Shown: positions 1-7,274 of the stretch, in pieces | Layout of the letters: every line of letters begins with the position of its first letter | How positions within the stretch are numbered: the stretch's first letter is position 1 | Assembly: GCA_034926225.1 (NCBI GenBank) | Contig: JAYFRF010000005.1 | Span: forward strand, 124,001-188,000 | Length of the DNA: 64,000 nt | Source: JAAZKA01 sp034926225 | GTDB taxonomy: Bacteria; Bacillota; Clostridia; Oscillospirales; QAMX01 | Direction of reading: 5' to 3' | Position numbers and translations under genes: made by a program | The notes under the pieces: model-generated | Databases searched by the model: none | Seen by the model: the letters and a program-made list of their open reading frames with translations, nothing else | What the model was told of the DNA's origin: nothing

Positions 1-1142
1 GGCAGCAGCGCAAGACCGTCCTCCCCGAGGGACCGAAGCGCGGCGGGGTCACGACCGAGGATCTTCACAAGCCCGCGATAGGGCCGGCGTATGCCGGCGG
101 CGACGGAGAGCGCCGTCGATTTCCCCGCGCCATTGCCGCCGAGGATGGCGTACAGCTCGCCGGGGTATGCGCGAAGGCTTAAATCCCTCAGCACATCGGG
201 GGCGGTTTTTTCGTAACGGAACCAAAGTCCGGAAAGCTCGACACTAGGAGTGTCGGAGAGGCGCAAAGAGGGACGCGCGGCTGGTATCGGAAGCGCTGGA
301 TGGGACGACAGGCGCGAGGCAAGCCATGCGCGGCCTTCGCTGACGGTGACCGGACTTTCCCGGTCAGCCGCGTCGTGCGGCACCGCCGCCCAGACGCGCA
401 TGGCACTCGGCATGGCGGTGAACATGGCGTGGTTTCGGGCAGTAAGATACGTGCCGACAGCGCTAGGCTTGTCCGCGCAAAGCAGACGGCCGCCTTCCAT
501 AACGGCGACACGGTCGGAAAAGGGAAAGACCTCCTCCAAGCGGTGCTCGGTGATGAGGACGGCGATGCCCAGCTCCCGGTTCAGGCGGGCGACGGTGGAG
601 AGGAAGTCCGACGCGGCGATGGGGTCTAGCTGGCTGGTCGGCTCGTCGAGCAGCAGCACGCGCGGCTGCATGGCCATGACGGCGGCGAGATTTAAGAGCT
701 GCTTTTGACCGCCGGAAAGGGAGGACACGTCGCGGTAGTACCAGTCCTCGATGCCAAAAAAGCTGGCCATTTCCGCGACACGGCGGCGTATCTCGGGCGT
801 TTTCATGCCGAGACTCTCGAGGCCAAACGCGAGCTCGTGCCAAACCTTGTCCGTGACAAGCTGATTGTCCGGGTTTTGCTGCACAAAGCCGATGGACGCG
901 GCCTGCGAGCGGGCGTCCAGGGCGGAAAGCGGCCGGGAGTCGAAGAGGATGTCGCCCCGAACCTGCCCGGCAAGCGCCAAGGCGGGCTTGAGACTGCGCA
1001 GCAGCGTCGTTTTGCCGCAGCCGGAGGGACCGCAGAGCGTTATAAACTCCCCGCTGCCGAGCGTGAGGGACAAATCGTCGATCGCGGGCGCGGATTCTCC
1101 GGGGTAACGGAAGGTTAAATGCCGGATCTCGAAGCACGCCAT
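1..1142 (-). CDS. ECF-type transporter ATPase with two fused ABC domains (partial, 3' end outside window)
   Basis: Energises an energy-coupling-factor vitamin or metal importer at the inner face of the membrane. Reading the minus strand from the ATG at 1142 gives a first ABC domain with Walker A GPSGCGKTT, signature LSGGQKQ and Walker B VLLLDEPTS. After a linker, a second domain begins with Walker A GGNGAGKST near the window edge. About 380 codons are present; the stop lies beyond position 1. The two fused domains are the EcfA/EcfA' arrangement seen in YkoD-like proteins. The start overlaps the last 28 bases of the EcfT gene, so the two are translationally coupled. The substrate is not encoded in the ATPase; the upstream surface proteins and leader RNA suggest a cobalamin-type compound (inference). 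No S component is seen; it may lie past the edge. Confidence 0.88.
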   Translation of the reverse strand, partial: MACFEIRHLTFRYPGESAPAIDDLSLTLGSGEFITLCGPSGCGKTTLLRSLKPALALAGQVRGDILFDSRPLSALDARSQAASIGFVQQNPDNQLVTDKVWHELAFGLESLGMKTPEIRRRVAEMASFFGIEDWYYRDVSSLSGGQKQLLNLAAVMAMQPRVLLLDEPTSQLDPIAASDFLSTVARLNRELGIAVLITEHRLEEVFPFSDRVAVMEGGRLLCADKPSAVGTYLTARNHAMFTAMPSAMRVWAAVPHDAADRESPVTVSEGRAWLASRLSSHPALPIPAARPSLRLSDTPSVELSGLWFRYEKTAPDVLRDLSLRAYPGELYAILGGNGAGKSTALSVAAGIRRPYRGLVKILGRDPAALRSLGEDGLALL

Positions 1143-2005
1143 CTTACGGCCTCCCAAAGTGTCAGTAATAGCGGGGTTGCGCACAAAAGCAGGAAAAGCG
1201 CGAGGATACCGTAAGTGAGAGGGCCGCCGAAGGTATTGCTGACACGGGGGAAGTATTTCCACGAAAGGCCGCCCGATATACTACCGGTGACGATACCGGC
1301 AGACGCGGCGGCAATCCATATGGTCAAGGCAATGTCGCGCCGGCTCATACGGAAAATGGAATACGCCCCGCGCCCGGGCAGTCCATAACCCCGGCTTTTC
1401 ATCGAATCGGCGGTATCGATGGCGTTTTCAAGCGACCAGGTGATCATAGCCGAAAGGATGGCGATGCCGCGTCGGATACGGGAGAATAGGCTGCCGTGCG
1501 ACACATCGCGTCCGAGGGCCGCCTGGGCTTCGGCAAGGCGGGAAAGCTCGGTGCGAAAGCGCGGGACGAAGCGCAGCGTCATGGAGAAAAGCAGCGAGAA
1601 CCCCGGCGCAATCCGTCCAAGCAGATAAACAAGCTTGTCGGAGGTCATCACGACATTGAACGCGGAGAACCAGGAGATCACCGCGCTGAGCATCGCGGCC
1701 GAGGACAGGCCGTAGAGGATGGACTCGAATGTTAAAGGGTTGCCGTCGGGCAGATAGGTGAGTATCGTTGCGCCTTCATGGTTAAACAGCGGGTTGAGCA
1801 CCGCTGTCAGCAGTAAAACGGGCAGCAGATACGCAAGGGAAAACCGCAGGGATTTTCCGCGCGTCAGATACCCCGCATAGCCAATGGCGCAGAGCAAAGA
1901 GACGCCGAGCGCCAGCGGATGCACAAAGATCATCGAAAACGCAAGCACCGCCGTGAAGTAAAGGAAGCTTGTAAAGGGATGGCAGCCCTCGAAGGCGGTA
2001 TTCAT
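1115..2005 (-). CDS. ecfT: Energy-coupling factor transporter transmembrane protein EcfT
   Basis: Membrane scaffold that couples the ECF ATPases to a substrate-binding S component. The 296-residue product has hydrophobic segments at the N-terminus (about 15-75), in the middle and at the C-terminus. A long amphipathic cytoplasmic stretch (about 145-225) carries the coupling-helix motif MKSRGYG, which matches the conserved Arg-Gly signature of the family. The gene starts 4 bases after the stop of the SLH/toroid gene, and its 3' end overlaps the double ATPase start, so it is in the middle of the operon. Family membership is clear; substrate specificity cannot be read from this subunit. Confidence 0.88.
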   Translation of the reverse strand: MNTAFEGCHPFTSFLYFTAVLAFSMIFVHPLALGVSLLCAIGYAGYLTRGKSLRFSLAYLLPVLLLTAVLNPLFNHEGATILTYLPDGNPLTFESILYGLSSAAMLSAVISWFSAFNVVMTSDKLVYLLGRIAPGFSLLFSMTLRFVPRFRTELSRLAEAQAALGRDVSHGSLFSRIRRGIAILSAMITWSLENAIDTADSMKSRGYGLPGRGAYSIFRMSRRDIALTIWIAAASAGIVTGSISGGLSWKYFPRVSNTFGGPLTYGILALFLLLCATPLLLTLWEAVRWRASRSGI

Positions 2006-2009
2006 CGCA

Positions 2010-3404
2010 TTATACCTTTCCCGCAGAACGCAGCAGGTTATAGACGAGGATCGCGATCTCGCCGCGTGTGATGGAGGGAGAATCCGCCGTCCATGCGGGT
2101 GCGGTGGCCGATACCTTTAAAAGCTTTCCCGCGCGGGCGAGGATAATTTTCGCTTCCACGACGCTGACCTGCCCCTCCGGATCAAATCGGGTTCCCGAGC
2201 GCCCGGCAATCAAGCCGTTTTCATAGGCCGCGGCGACCGCACCCGCATACCATGCACCGTTTGCGACGTCGGCAAAGGGCGCTTTTCCCGATGCTTTCAG
2301 CTTCAGTGCGCGCACGAGGATAGCGGCGTACTGCGCGCGCGTCATCGTAGCGTTCGGACGAAAGGTGCCGTCGTCAAAGCCCGATAGGACGCCCATCCGC
2401 AAAAGCACGGTGGCGGCCTCCCGGCAGGAGGCCCAGGCGATGTCCGGGAAGGCAGAGGCGGTGACAGCGTAGAGTCTGTCGCCGTTTTCCCCACAAACGA
2501 GCGCGGCGAGTGCTAAAAACGCTTGCATGGCGGCGATGCCGTTTGCGCTGCCGCCTGCGGTATGGGAGAAGGATCCGTCGGCAAGCTGATAGGAGAGCAG
2601 CGCGTCGAGCGGCGAGCAGTCGTTTTTGACGAAGCGGGGGTCGTCGACGGAGATGCCCATGGAGGTCAGTGCGATGATGACCTGGGCGTTACTCTCCGCG
2701 TTGGCGACACCGTAGCTTGCAAAGCCGCCGTCGTCGCGCTGGAGGGAGGAGAGCTGCTTTACGGCGCGGGTGAGGGTGGCGGACACATCGGCACGATACG
2801 CGTAGCGGGAGAGTGCGGTAACGCACATGGCGGTCATATCGGGGTCGGGGTTGTCGCCGCTGATCGCAAAGCCGCCTTTAGTAAGCTCACGCCCCAGGAT
2901 ATATTCGATATAGAGTTCGCGGGTCGCCTGTTTTGCCGTCTTTTCGGAAGCGGGAATACCGTATTCACCGCAGTCGAGGGCGATCAGCGCCCAGACAGGT
3001 CCATTTAAGCCCTGTCGGACGGTGGCGTCGTAATCGGCAAGCGGCAACGTCAGATCATACCCTTGAAAGTCGGAAGCGTCGCAGCCTGCGGCAGTCAGCC
3101 CGATAATGACGCGTGCGTAATCGGTGTTTTTGCGGGAGAGGACGCCGTTTGTATTTTTCAATGCGGATTCGACGGACTGCGTATAAGCTTTCTTTTGCGC
3201 GGAGGTGAGGTTTTGACCGGAACGGACAAGACCGAGCGTCAGCCAGTCGCCGGTTCCGATTTCAAAGGCACCGGATCCTGCGCGGAGCGCGTCTGCCGCT
3301 TTCGCCGCCGCTGTCTCCCAAACGGATGCCGCCTTGCAGGCCGGGGAAAACGGCAAGGTACAGAGGATCAGCAGCGCAAGTACCGTACATAAGGTCTTTT
3401 TCAT
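2010..3404 (-). CDS. Secreted SLH protein with prenyltransferase/terpenoid-cyclase-like alpha-alpha toroid
   Basis: Predicted cell-wall-anchored protein of 464 residues. The start is the ATG at 3404 because GGGAGGA sits 6 bases upstream and a clear signal peptide follows (MKKTLCTVLALLILC). The same frame stays open upstream, but nothing supports an earlier start. Residues about 30-300 are helical repeats with GGFA/DGSF-type turns (for example QRDDGGFAS and LADGSFSH), as in the alpha6/alpha6 barrel shared by protein prenyltransferases, squalene cyclases and the alpha domain of transcobalamin/intrinsic factor. The C-terminus has two good SLH repeats (FPDIAW.., FADVANGAWY..) and a degenerate third, expected to bind wall polysaccharide. 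No catalytic motif was seen, so a ligand-binding role is more likely than an enzymatic one. The downstream genes are ecfT and the ECF ATPase. Confidence 0.82.
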   Translation of the reverse strand: MKKTLCTVLALLILCTLPFSPACKAASVWETAAAKAADALRAGSGAFEIGTGDWLTLGLVRSGQNLTSAQKKAYTQSVESALKNTNGVLSRKNTDYARVIIGLTAAGCDASDFQGYDLTLPLADYDATVRQGLNGPVWALIALDCGEYGIPASEKTAKQATRELYIEYILGRELTKGGFAISGDNPDPDMTAMCVTALSRYAYRADVSATLTRAVKQLSSLQRDDGGFASYGVANAESNAQVIIALTSMGISVDDPRFVKNDCSPLDALLSYQLADGSFSHTAGGSANGIAAMQAFLALAALVCGENGDRLYAVTASAFPDIAWASCREAATVLLRMGVLSGFDDGTFRPNATMTRAQYAAILVRALKLKASGKAPFADVANGAWYAGAVAAAYENGLIAGRSGTRFDPEGQVSVVEAKIILARAGKLLKVSATAPAWTADSPSITRGEIAILVYNLLRSAGKV

Positions 3405-3425
3405 AGCGTCCTCCCGAAGCTTTTT

Positions 3426-3462
3426 AAAAACGGGGTCCCTTGCGCAGCGCAAGAGGCCCCGC
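3426..3462 (-). terminator. Terminator-like hairpin inside the SLH/ECF operon
   Basis: Arms at 3431-3445 and 3447-3461 form a GC-rich stem with one C-A mismatch. On the minus strand it is followed by a run of five T (3430-3426). It lies between the stop of the DUF4430 gene and the ribosome-binding site of the toroid gene. It would let the first surface protein be made in excess over the downstream transporter genes. Confidence 0.6.
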
Positions 3463-3487
3463 TTAAGGTTTGCCGATCCTTTATGGG

Positions 3488-4738
3488 TTACCCGGCGAAA
3501 GCGATATCCGACAGCAAATTGCAGATAACCTGTGCCACCTCGCAGCGGCGGATGGTGTTTTCCGGACGGAAGGTACCGTCGGTATAGCCGCCGATTGCGC
3601 CAACGCTCTGCATGAAGGCGATATCCTCGGCAAAGGCGCTGTCCGCGATATCGGTGAAAGCGGAAGCTTCTTTTGTTACGTATGTGCGCTCACCCGCGTA
3701 AGCTTTCAGGAACGCGGCGGTAAACCCGGCCATCTCTTCGCGCAGAATGGCGGCGTCGTAATCCTTGACCTCAAAGCCGAGCGTTTCCGACAGATACTTC
3801 GCGCCATTCTGCCAGTTCGCGCCGGTCGTCTCACAACCCTCGTACATCTTGTAGCTTTCGCCTAAGCGGTAGAGGATCGTCAGGTACTCCGCGACGGTCA
3901 TGTTGGCCTGCGGGTCAAACTTTCCGCCCCTGCCGACGACGAGTCCGGCTTCAGCGGCGGTGACAACGGCCTTATGGAACCAATCGCTTTCCGCGACATC
4001 TGCAAACAGCGGCGCTTTGGGTTCCGGAGAGGTGAGCGTGCCTTCGGTTACGACAACGGCGACGCAGACCGGCGGGACGATGGTCGCGTCGGCAAAAACC
4101 GCGCTGACGACATGGTTGCCGACCTCGGCGAAGGTTAAGATCGCATGACCGTCCTTGTCGGTCTTCATGTCCGTTTCCTGGCCGTCGACGGTGAGCGTGG
4201 CGCCTGCCAGAGGTGCTGTGACAACCTTCCAGTCCGCGTCAAAGCCGAGCTTATTAAGCGTGAGCGTCAATTCGGCATTCTGCTGCAGATAGGCGGTGGA
4301 AAGATCGAAATAGGTGTACGCATCGGACCAGCCGGTCAGATCGGCATAGGAAAAAGCGTAGATGTCGTCATCCGCTTTGATCGGGTCGGAGAGGGAAAAC
4401 GCGGAGGTATTGTTGACATAATAGCCGTAGCTGCCGCCGTTTTCGACACCCCACAGTTTGGTGATGCCCAGACCGTACTCGGTCGTTTCGGTAGCGAAGC
4501 CGGCCTTCGCGCCGCCCTCAAAGGAATCGTCATGCGCGGCGGCCAAGGCGTCGCAGATCGTCAGAACACCGTCGCCGTCGGCGTCGGTGACGTCGATCGA
4601 CTTACTGGCTAAAATAAGCTTGCCGGCAGCGGAAATGGTCACGTTGACACGGATTGCGTCGTCCGCCGCCATTGCCGCGGGAACGAGAGACAGGCACAGT
4701 GCGAGTACGAGGAGCATTGCCATGATTTTACGTTTCAT
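3488..4738 (-). CDS. Secreted SLH protein with DUF4430 (transcobalamin beta-domain-like) module
   Basis: First gene of the operon, 416 residues. GGAGG lies 7 bases before the ATG, and residues 1-24 form a signal peptide ending in AMA. Residues about 30-140 fit DUF4430, the fold at the C-terminus of transcobalamin and intrinsic factor: a DGVLTICDAL helix, then SYGYYVNN, the hallmark Tyr-Tyr-Val-Asn turn, then a DDDIYAFSY strand. An Ig-like stretch follows (about 150-240). Two to three SLH repeats follow that (FADVAESDWF near 245, FTDIADSAF near 365). The next gene supplies the toroid half of the transcobalamin architecture on a separate polypeptide. DUF4430 also occurs in other surface proteins, so ligand identity rests on context: riboswitch candidate and ECF genes. 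Confidence 0.82.
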   Translation of the reverse strand: MKRKIMAMLLVLALCLSLVPAAMAADDAIRVNVTISAAGKLILASKSIDVTDADGDGVLTICDALAAAHDDSFEGGAKAGFATETTEYGLGITKLWGVENGGSYGYYVNNTSAFSLSDPIKADDDIYAFSYADLTGWSDAYTYFDLSTAYLQQNAELTLTLNKLGFDADWKVVTAPLAGATLTVDGQETDMKTDKDGHAILTFAEVGNHVVSAVFADATIVPPVCVAVVVTEGTLTSPEPKAPLFADVAESDWFHKAVVTAAEAGLVVGRGGKFDPQANMTVAEYLTILYRLGESYKMYEGCETTGANWQNGAKYLSETLGFEVKDYDAAILREEMAGFTAAFLKAYAGERTYVTKEASAFTDIADSAFAEDIAFMQSVGAIGGYTDGTFRPENTIRRCEVAQVICNLLSDIAFAG

Positions 4739-4785
4739 AGAGCAGACCTCCGTCCATAATTACCGCACAAAACGGTATAAAATGA

Positions 4786-4833
4786 CATCCTGTCTTCTGT
4801 CGATCCAAAAAAGGCTCGTCAAAAGACAGGATG
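4786..4833 (-). repeat. Leader stem-loop: 11-bp perfect inverted repeat
   Basis: Arms CATCCTGTCTT (4786-4796) and AAGACAGGATG (4823-4833) are perfect complements separated by 26 bases, between the riboswitch-like region and the DUF4430 gene. On the transcript the loop contains a run of six U after GAGCC. It is a plausible expression platform, but I could not draw a convincing mutually exclusive terminator. Confidence 0.45.
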
Positions 4834-4919
4834 CCAAATCAGCCGACCGTTGCGGACGGCATTGACAGACAAGAACTGTTACTTTAAAGGAGCGTTTTTC
4901 GGTTTCGGCAAAAAACACA

Positions 4920-5040
4920 GCCGCTTCCTGCGTGTCTGACCTATCTCCCTGTCCTCTTTTTAAGGACGGGAGCTTCCCAGTGACCGACTCGTGGGTTTTT
5001 AACCCTTTCCGCAGACCGCCTATCGCGGTTAGAAACGGCG
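4920..5040 (-). promoter_or_regulatory. Cobalamin-type riboswitch candidate
   Basis: The minus-strand leader has the order of conserved blocks of the cobalamin aptamer. First comes GGAAA followed by a GGGTTAAAAACCC hairpin (4992-5010; compare GGGAA..GGTGAAAATCC). Then GAGTCGGTCACTG (about 4979-4991; compare the C-ACTG block), directly followed by GGGAAG. A stem-loop of CTCCCGTCCT with AGGACAGGGAG comes next. The last block is GGTCAGACACGCAGG (4927-4941; compare the terminal AGUCAGnnnACCUGCC box). CTGC near 5011 can pair with GCAG in the last block. The match was made by eye and is imperfect, so another aptamer class is possible. It sits directly downstream of a strong promoter and upstream of a transcobalamin-like gene. 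Confidence 0.5.
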
Positions 5041-5059
5041 TTATTCGGTTGTCGGGTAC

Positions 5060-5088
5060 AATATACCATAGTTTGGCGTTTTTGTCAA
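5060..5088 (-). promoter_or_regulatory. Sigma-A promoter of the SLH/ECF operon
   Basis: On the minus strand TTGACA (5088-5083) and TATATT (5065-5060) are separated by exactly 17 bases. Transcription would start near 5053 and give a leader of about 315 bases before the DUF4430 gene, which leaves room for the riboswitch candidate and the leader hairpin. Confidence 0.8.
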
Positions 5089-5129
5089 GCGACAGAGCGA
5101 AAAAGGGGATAAACAAAAATCGGCGCAGG

Positions 5130-5170
5130 AAAAAAAGTCCCGCTTTCCACGAAAAATCGGGAAAGCGGGA
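5130..5170 (-). terminator. Intrinsic terminator of the LRR lipoprotein gene
   Basis: Perfect 11-bp arms TCCCGCTTTCC (5138-5148) and GGAAAGCGGGA (5160-5170), followed on the minus strand by a T run (5136-5130). It lies just past the stop at 5181 and insulates the SLH/ECF promoter. Confidence 0.85.
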
Positions 5171-5180
5171 GAGGGTGTCA

Positions 5181-7175
5181 TCAATCCGCCTTGACCATTT
5201 GGAAGGGCTTATCGTTACGCTGGCAGTACGCGAGCCCTTCGCTGTCGGGATATACCTCGAATTCGATGCCGTCGCTTTGATCGAAGGCCGTATCGTCGAC
5301 AGAGGTAAGGGCCTCGGGAAGAAGGAGCTTTGTCATGGCCCCGCAGGAGGAGAAACTATTCTTACCGATCGTTAAAAGGCTTTCGGGCAGCTCGATCCCG
5401 GTAAGTGACGTACAGTCGTAGAATGCCTGATCGCCGATGGCGGTGACCGCGTCGTGGAGCGTAACCGACGCTAATGCGCCGCATTCAAAGAACATGTTGG
5501 CGGAAATTTCCGTTGCGGACGCGGGCATTGTGAAGGCGGTCAATCCGGATTTTGAGAAAGCCGCGTCGCCAAAGGTGGCGACGGAATCCGGCAGCGTCAC
5601 CGTTTGCAGCGCCGTACAGCCGTAGAACGCACCGGGGCCGACGACGGTCAGGCCTTCGGGCAGTGTGACCGAGGTAAGCGAGGTGCAGTTGTAGAGGAAG
5701 GCTTCCGGCAGCTCCGTAAAACGGGTGGGGAGGATAAAGGAGGTCAGCCCCGTGCAGCCGGAGAGCATATATTTGCCGATCTCCTCGACGGTATCGGGCA
5801 ATGTAAAGGAGGCGAGGCTCTTGCAGTTGCAAAACGCGTTTTCTCCGATGCGGGTAACGCTTGCCGGGATGGTGATGCCGACAAGAGCTTCACAGCCATA
5901 AAACGCGCTGTTTCCGATTTCGGTCAAGCTTTCGGGCAGGACGATCTCACGCAGCGCGGTGCAGGAAGTGAAGGCGTACTCGTCGATCAGGGTCAGGCTT
6001 TCGGGAAGGGTCACGGTTTTGAGGGAGGTGCAGTTGTAAAACGCACCGCCGCTGATCGAGGTGACCGTGGAAGGGACGTCGTAAGCTGTCAGCCCGGAGC
6101 AGCCGTAGAAGAAGTTTTTCGGCAGGGCGGTAATCGATGCGGGCAGGCTGACGCTTGCAAGCTTCGTGCAGTTTGCAAATACCGCCTCTCCGAGGGTGGT
6201 CACCGTGTCGGGAATCTGAAAGGAAGTCAGCCCGGTGCAACCGTAAAACACGCTGTCGCCGATGGCGGTGATCGATTTCGGGATATCGAAAGAAGTAAGC
6301 GAGGTACAGCCGGCGAAGAAGTACGACGGGATGGCGGTCAGCTTTTTCGGCAGCGTGATCGTGGACAGAGCGGCGCAGTTGTTAAATAAACCTTCGCCGA
6401 GCGTGAGGGCGTTCGCCGGCAGCTCAAAAGCGGGCAGAGAGGAGCAGCCGGCAAAGGCGTAGCTGCCGATGCGCGTAACGTTCGAGGACAATACAGCAGC
6501 GGTCAGCTTAGCGCAGCCGTAAAAAGCGTAATTGCCGACGGCGGTGACAGAGGACGGAACCGATACGGAGGTCAGCGCGGAGCAATTATAAAAAGCGCCC
6601 TCGCCGATGTCGGTCAGTCCGCGCGGGAGGGTAACGGCCGAAACCGTGGCGTTGTCGGTGAACGCCGGGCCGAGATGCTTGATAGAATCCGGCAGCGCGA
6701 CGGCTTCCGCTGTGCCGTTATATTTTATGAGGACGTTGTCGCCCGCGACGATGAACTCGCCCTCCTGGTACTCATACCAGACGGTACCCGCAAACGCGTA
6801 CAGACCGATGGAGACGACGCTTGCGGGAACGATGACTGTATTCAAGGAAGTGCAGTTGACGAACGCCTGTGTGCCGATAGAGAGCAAGCCTTCCGGCAGG
6901 GTGACCGAGGTGATCGCGGCGTTCGATGAGAACGCCTCTTCCCCGATGGCGGTGACAGGCTTATCACGGAAAGTGGAGGGGATAACGACCTCGGTGAGGG
7001 CGCCGGAGTATTTGGTGACGGTGACGCTGTTCTCGTAAATAGCGTACTCGTAGTCTCCCTCCGTGACACTCTCTAGGACGACGGGATCGGTGACCGCCGT
7101 TTCGGTGGCACAGCCGGCAAAGAGGACACAAAGCATTGAAAAAGCGGCAAACAGGGCGAGAGCTTTCTTTAGCAT
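5181..7175 (-). CDS. BspA-like leucine-rich-repeat lipoprotein
   Basis: Surface lipoprotein of 664 residues. The ATG at 7175 is preferred: AAGGAG lies 8 bases upstream, whereas the in-frame GTG at 7184 overlaps that site. Residues 1-22 end in the lipobox LFAGC. From about residue 40 to 640 the protein consists of roughly two dozen LRR_5 (BspA/TpLRR) units of about 23 residues with the consensus LTSIGxxAFxxCTSLTSVTLP. A short cap resembling YCQRNDKPF follows. In this family the repeats form a binding surface for host or bacterial ligands; the ligand here is unknown. It may be read from the ppiC promoter upstream if the hairpin at 7212-7239 is leaky. Confidence 0.9.
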   Translation of the reverse strand: MLKKALALFAAFSMLCVLFAGCATETAVTDPVVLESVTEGDYEYAIYENSVTVTKYSGALTEVVIPSTFRDKPVTAIGEEAFSSNAAITSVTLPEGLLSIGTQAFVNCTSLNTVIVPASVVSIGLYAFAGTVWYEYQEGEFIVAGDNVLIKYNGTAEAVALPDSIKHLGPAFTDNATVSAVTLPRGLTDIGEGAFYNCSALTSVSVPSSVTAVGNYAFYGCAKLTAAVLSSNVTRIGSYAFAGCSSLPAFELPANALTLGEGLFNNCAALSTITLPKKLTAIPSYFFAGCTSLTSFDIPKSITAIGDSVFYGCTGLTSFQIPDTVTTLGEAVFANCTKLASVSLPASITALPKNFFYGCSGLTAYDVPSTVTSISGGAFYNCTSLKTVTLPESLTLIDEYAFTSCTALREIVLPESLTEIGNSAFYGCEALVGITIPASVTRIGENAFCNCKSLASFTLPDTVEEIGKYMLSGCTGLTSFILPTRFTELPEAFLYNCTSLTSVTLPEGLTVVGPGAFYGCTALQTVTLPDSVATFGDAAFSKSGLTAFTMPASATEISANMFFECGALASVTLHDAVTAIGDQAFYDCTSLTGIELPESLLTIGKNSFSSCGAMTKLLLPEALTSVDDTAFDQSDGIEFEVYPDSEGLAYCQRNDKPFQMVKAD

Positions 7176-7210
7176 AATGATCACTCCTTAAAAACGATGA
7201 GCTTGTGAAG

Positions 7211-7241
7211 AAACGCGGAGGTTTGCAGGCCTCCGCGTTTG
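7211..7241 (-). terminator. Hairpin between ppiC-like and LRR genes
   Basis: Perfect 10-bp arms AACGCGGAGG (7212-7221) and CCTCCGCGTT (7230-7239), followed on the minus strand by TTCTTC. The weak T tract suggests partial termination or transcript-end protection, not a tight stop. Confidence 0.6.
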
Positions 7242-7274
7242 ATTTCAAAACATCTGTTGATCGTTATTTTTTCT

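Noticed and set aside
5250..7050. Regular repeats at about 69-base spacing that might suggest a CRISPR or satellite array
   Set aside because: They are degenerate, in frame and encode LRR_5 units of the lipoprotein; no identical repeats with unique spacers exist.
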